DNA of 64,000 nt. It comes from Roseobacter weihaiensis. Its GTDB lineage: Bacteria; Pseudomonadota; Alphaproteobacteria; Rhodobacterales; Rhodobacteraceae. Of this stretch, positions 63,563 through 64,000 are shown piece after piece. Below the pieces are notes generated by a model. It was not told where the DNA came from. It searched no databases and was given only the letters and a program-made list of their open reading frames with translations. How positions within the stretch are numbered: position 1 is the first letter of the stretch; each line of letters starts with the position of its first letter. The DNA lies in the NCBI RefSeq assembly GCF_020622345.1, contig NZ_JACNMO010000003.1, positions 1-64,000 on the forward strand, written 5' to 3'. The position numbers and the translations under genes are program-made.

Positions 63563-64000
63563 ATGACAAGAGCCTTGATTTCGCCCGAAGAACTCAAAGC
63601 AGCGCTCGGGCATGACATCGTTGTAATCGATACACGCAGTCCTGACGACTATGCAGAAAAGCATATACCGGGTGCTGTTAACATGCACGAGATATTCACT
63701 TTTCTGGCCACATCGACCCCGGAAGGCATGCAGGAGTTGGCTGACAGGTTTTCAGCGGCGTTTGGGGCCGCAGGCCTTGACGGAAAAAAAATGGCCGTTG
63801 TTTACGAACAGTCCATGGACACCGGCTTTGGGCAGTCCTGTCGTGGTTATTTCTTGTTGGACTACCTCGGCTATCCCTCAATTCGTGTACTCCACGGCGG
63901 ATTGAAAGCATGGGAGGCCAAAGGCTATCCGGTCACTCAAGATCAACCGGAGATTGAGGCGGTTGAGTATCATGCCAGTGCGAACGCGACCAAGACAATG
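63563..64000 (+). CDS. Rhodanese-type sulfurtransferase, N-terminal part (cut by window end)
   Basis: 146 codons open to the window edge. This is a rhodanese domain: LISPEELKAALGHDIVVIDTRSPDDYAEKHIPGAVNMHEI, then VVYEQSMDTGFGQSCRGYFLLDYLGYPSIRVLHGGLKAWEAKGYPV. The usual six-residue cysteine loop of an active domain is absent here, which fits the non-catalytic first domain of a tandem thiosulfate/mercaptopyruvate sulfurtransferase; the second domain would lie beyond the window. GGAGGT is 9 nt upstream of the ATG. Rhodaneses turn cyanide into thiocyanate, of interest beside HcnABC-like and nitrile genes. Confidence 0.8.
   Translation, partial: MTRALISPEELKAALGHDIVVIDTRSPDDYAEKHIPGAVNMHEIFTFLATSTPEGMQELADRFSAAFGAAGLDGKKMAVVYEQSMDTGFGQSCRGYFLLDYLGYPSIRVLHGGLKAWEAKGYPVTQDQPEIEAVEYHASANATKTM

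Overview
The window looks like the accessory chromosome or a plasmid of a GC-rich alphaproteobacterium, most likely Rhodobacterales (roseobacter/Paracoccus group). The reasons are high GC, dense operons with ATGA/GTGA/TGATG overlaps, many ABC importers, a DUF6525 protein, and protein sequences typical of that order. I saw no tRNA, rRNA, CRISPR array, phage or replication genes. It is almost entirely catabolic and nutrient-uptake islands with scattered IS debris.

Layout. (1) 1-256: tail of an IS3-type transposase. (2) 333-6940: a TetR regulator with a perfect palindromic operator, divergent from a polar amino-acid (octopine/arginine type) ABC importer, a dimethylargininase (DDAH), an M20 amidohydrolase broken by one in-frame stop, and a Tat-exported cyclase-family hydrolase. 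This is probably methylarginine uptake and breakdown. (3) 7031-17120: a sugar island with an Rbs/Frc-type ABC importer, Zn-alcohol dehydrogenase, SDR, RraA-type aldolase and a GntR regulator with two winged helices on the minus strand. Divergent from these are a split UxaA-type dehydratase, aldo/keto reductase, lactonase and sugar mutarotase on the plus strand. This is a non-phosphorylative 6-deoxy-sugar (L-fucose/L-rhamnose type) route. (4) 17154-17996: a dead IS6-family element. (5) 18073-26986: an Rrf2 regulator divergent from a metal-homeostasis-like operon (CxxC flavoprotein, COG0523 GTPase, DUF1826, DUF6525, Nik/Opp-type ABC importer, EamA exporter).

(6) 27251-43932 is the most unusual part. 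A minus-strand operon-like array encodes a flotillin, both subunits of N,N-dimethylformamidase, an unknown 233-aa protein, a Tat-exported amide/branched-chain-type binding protein, a full Liv-type ABC importer whose LivG subunit carries a long C-terminal extension, an Amt-like channel lacking the twin histidines, and a small membrane protein. Divergent from it are a LuxR-type response regulator, a soluble hybrid histidine kinase, and a close paralogue of the binding protein with no export signal. I read the last as an AmiC-like cytoplasmic ligand sensor.

(7) 44219-57005 and its regulators to 58664: a nitrile/amide island. A three-subunit cobalt-type nitrile hydratase (beta subunit split in two) and its activator run rightwards. 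A leftward operon has two amidase-signature enzymes, a urea/amide-type ABC importer, an acetamidase/formamidase, an SDR and two small enzymes. A MarR regulator and a second AmiC-like cytoplasmic binding protein follow. (8) 59301-64000: a heterotrimeric HcnABC/hydroxyproline-dehydrogenase-type flavoenzyme with an unknown 346-aa protein, divergent from a rhodanese that runs off the window.

Together the islands form a scavenging region for organic nitrogen. Nitriles would go to amides and then to acid plus ammonia; formamides and methylated arginines would release formate, citrulline and dimethylamine. Each island has its own importer and regulator.
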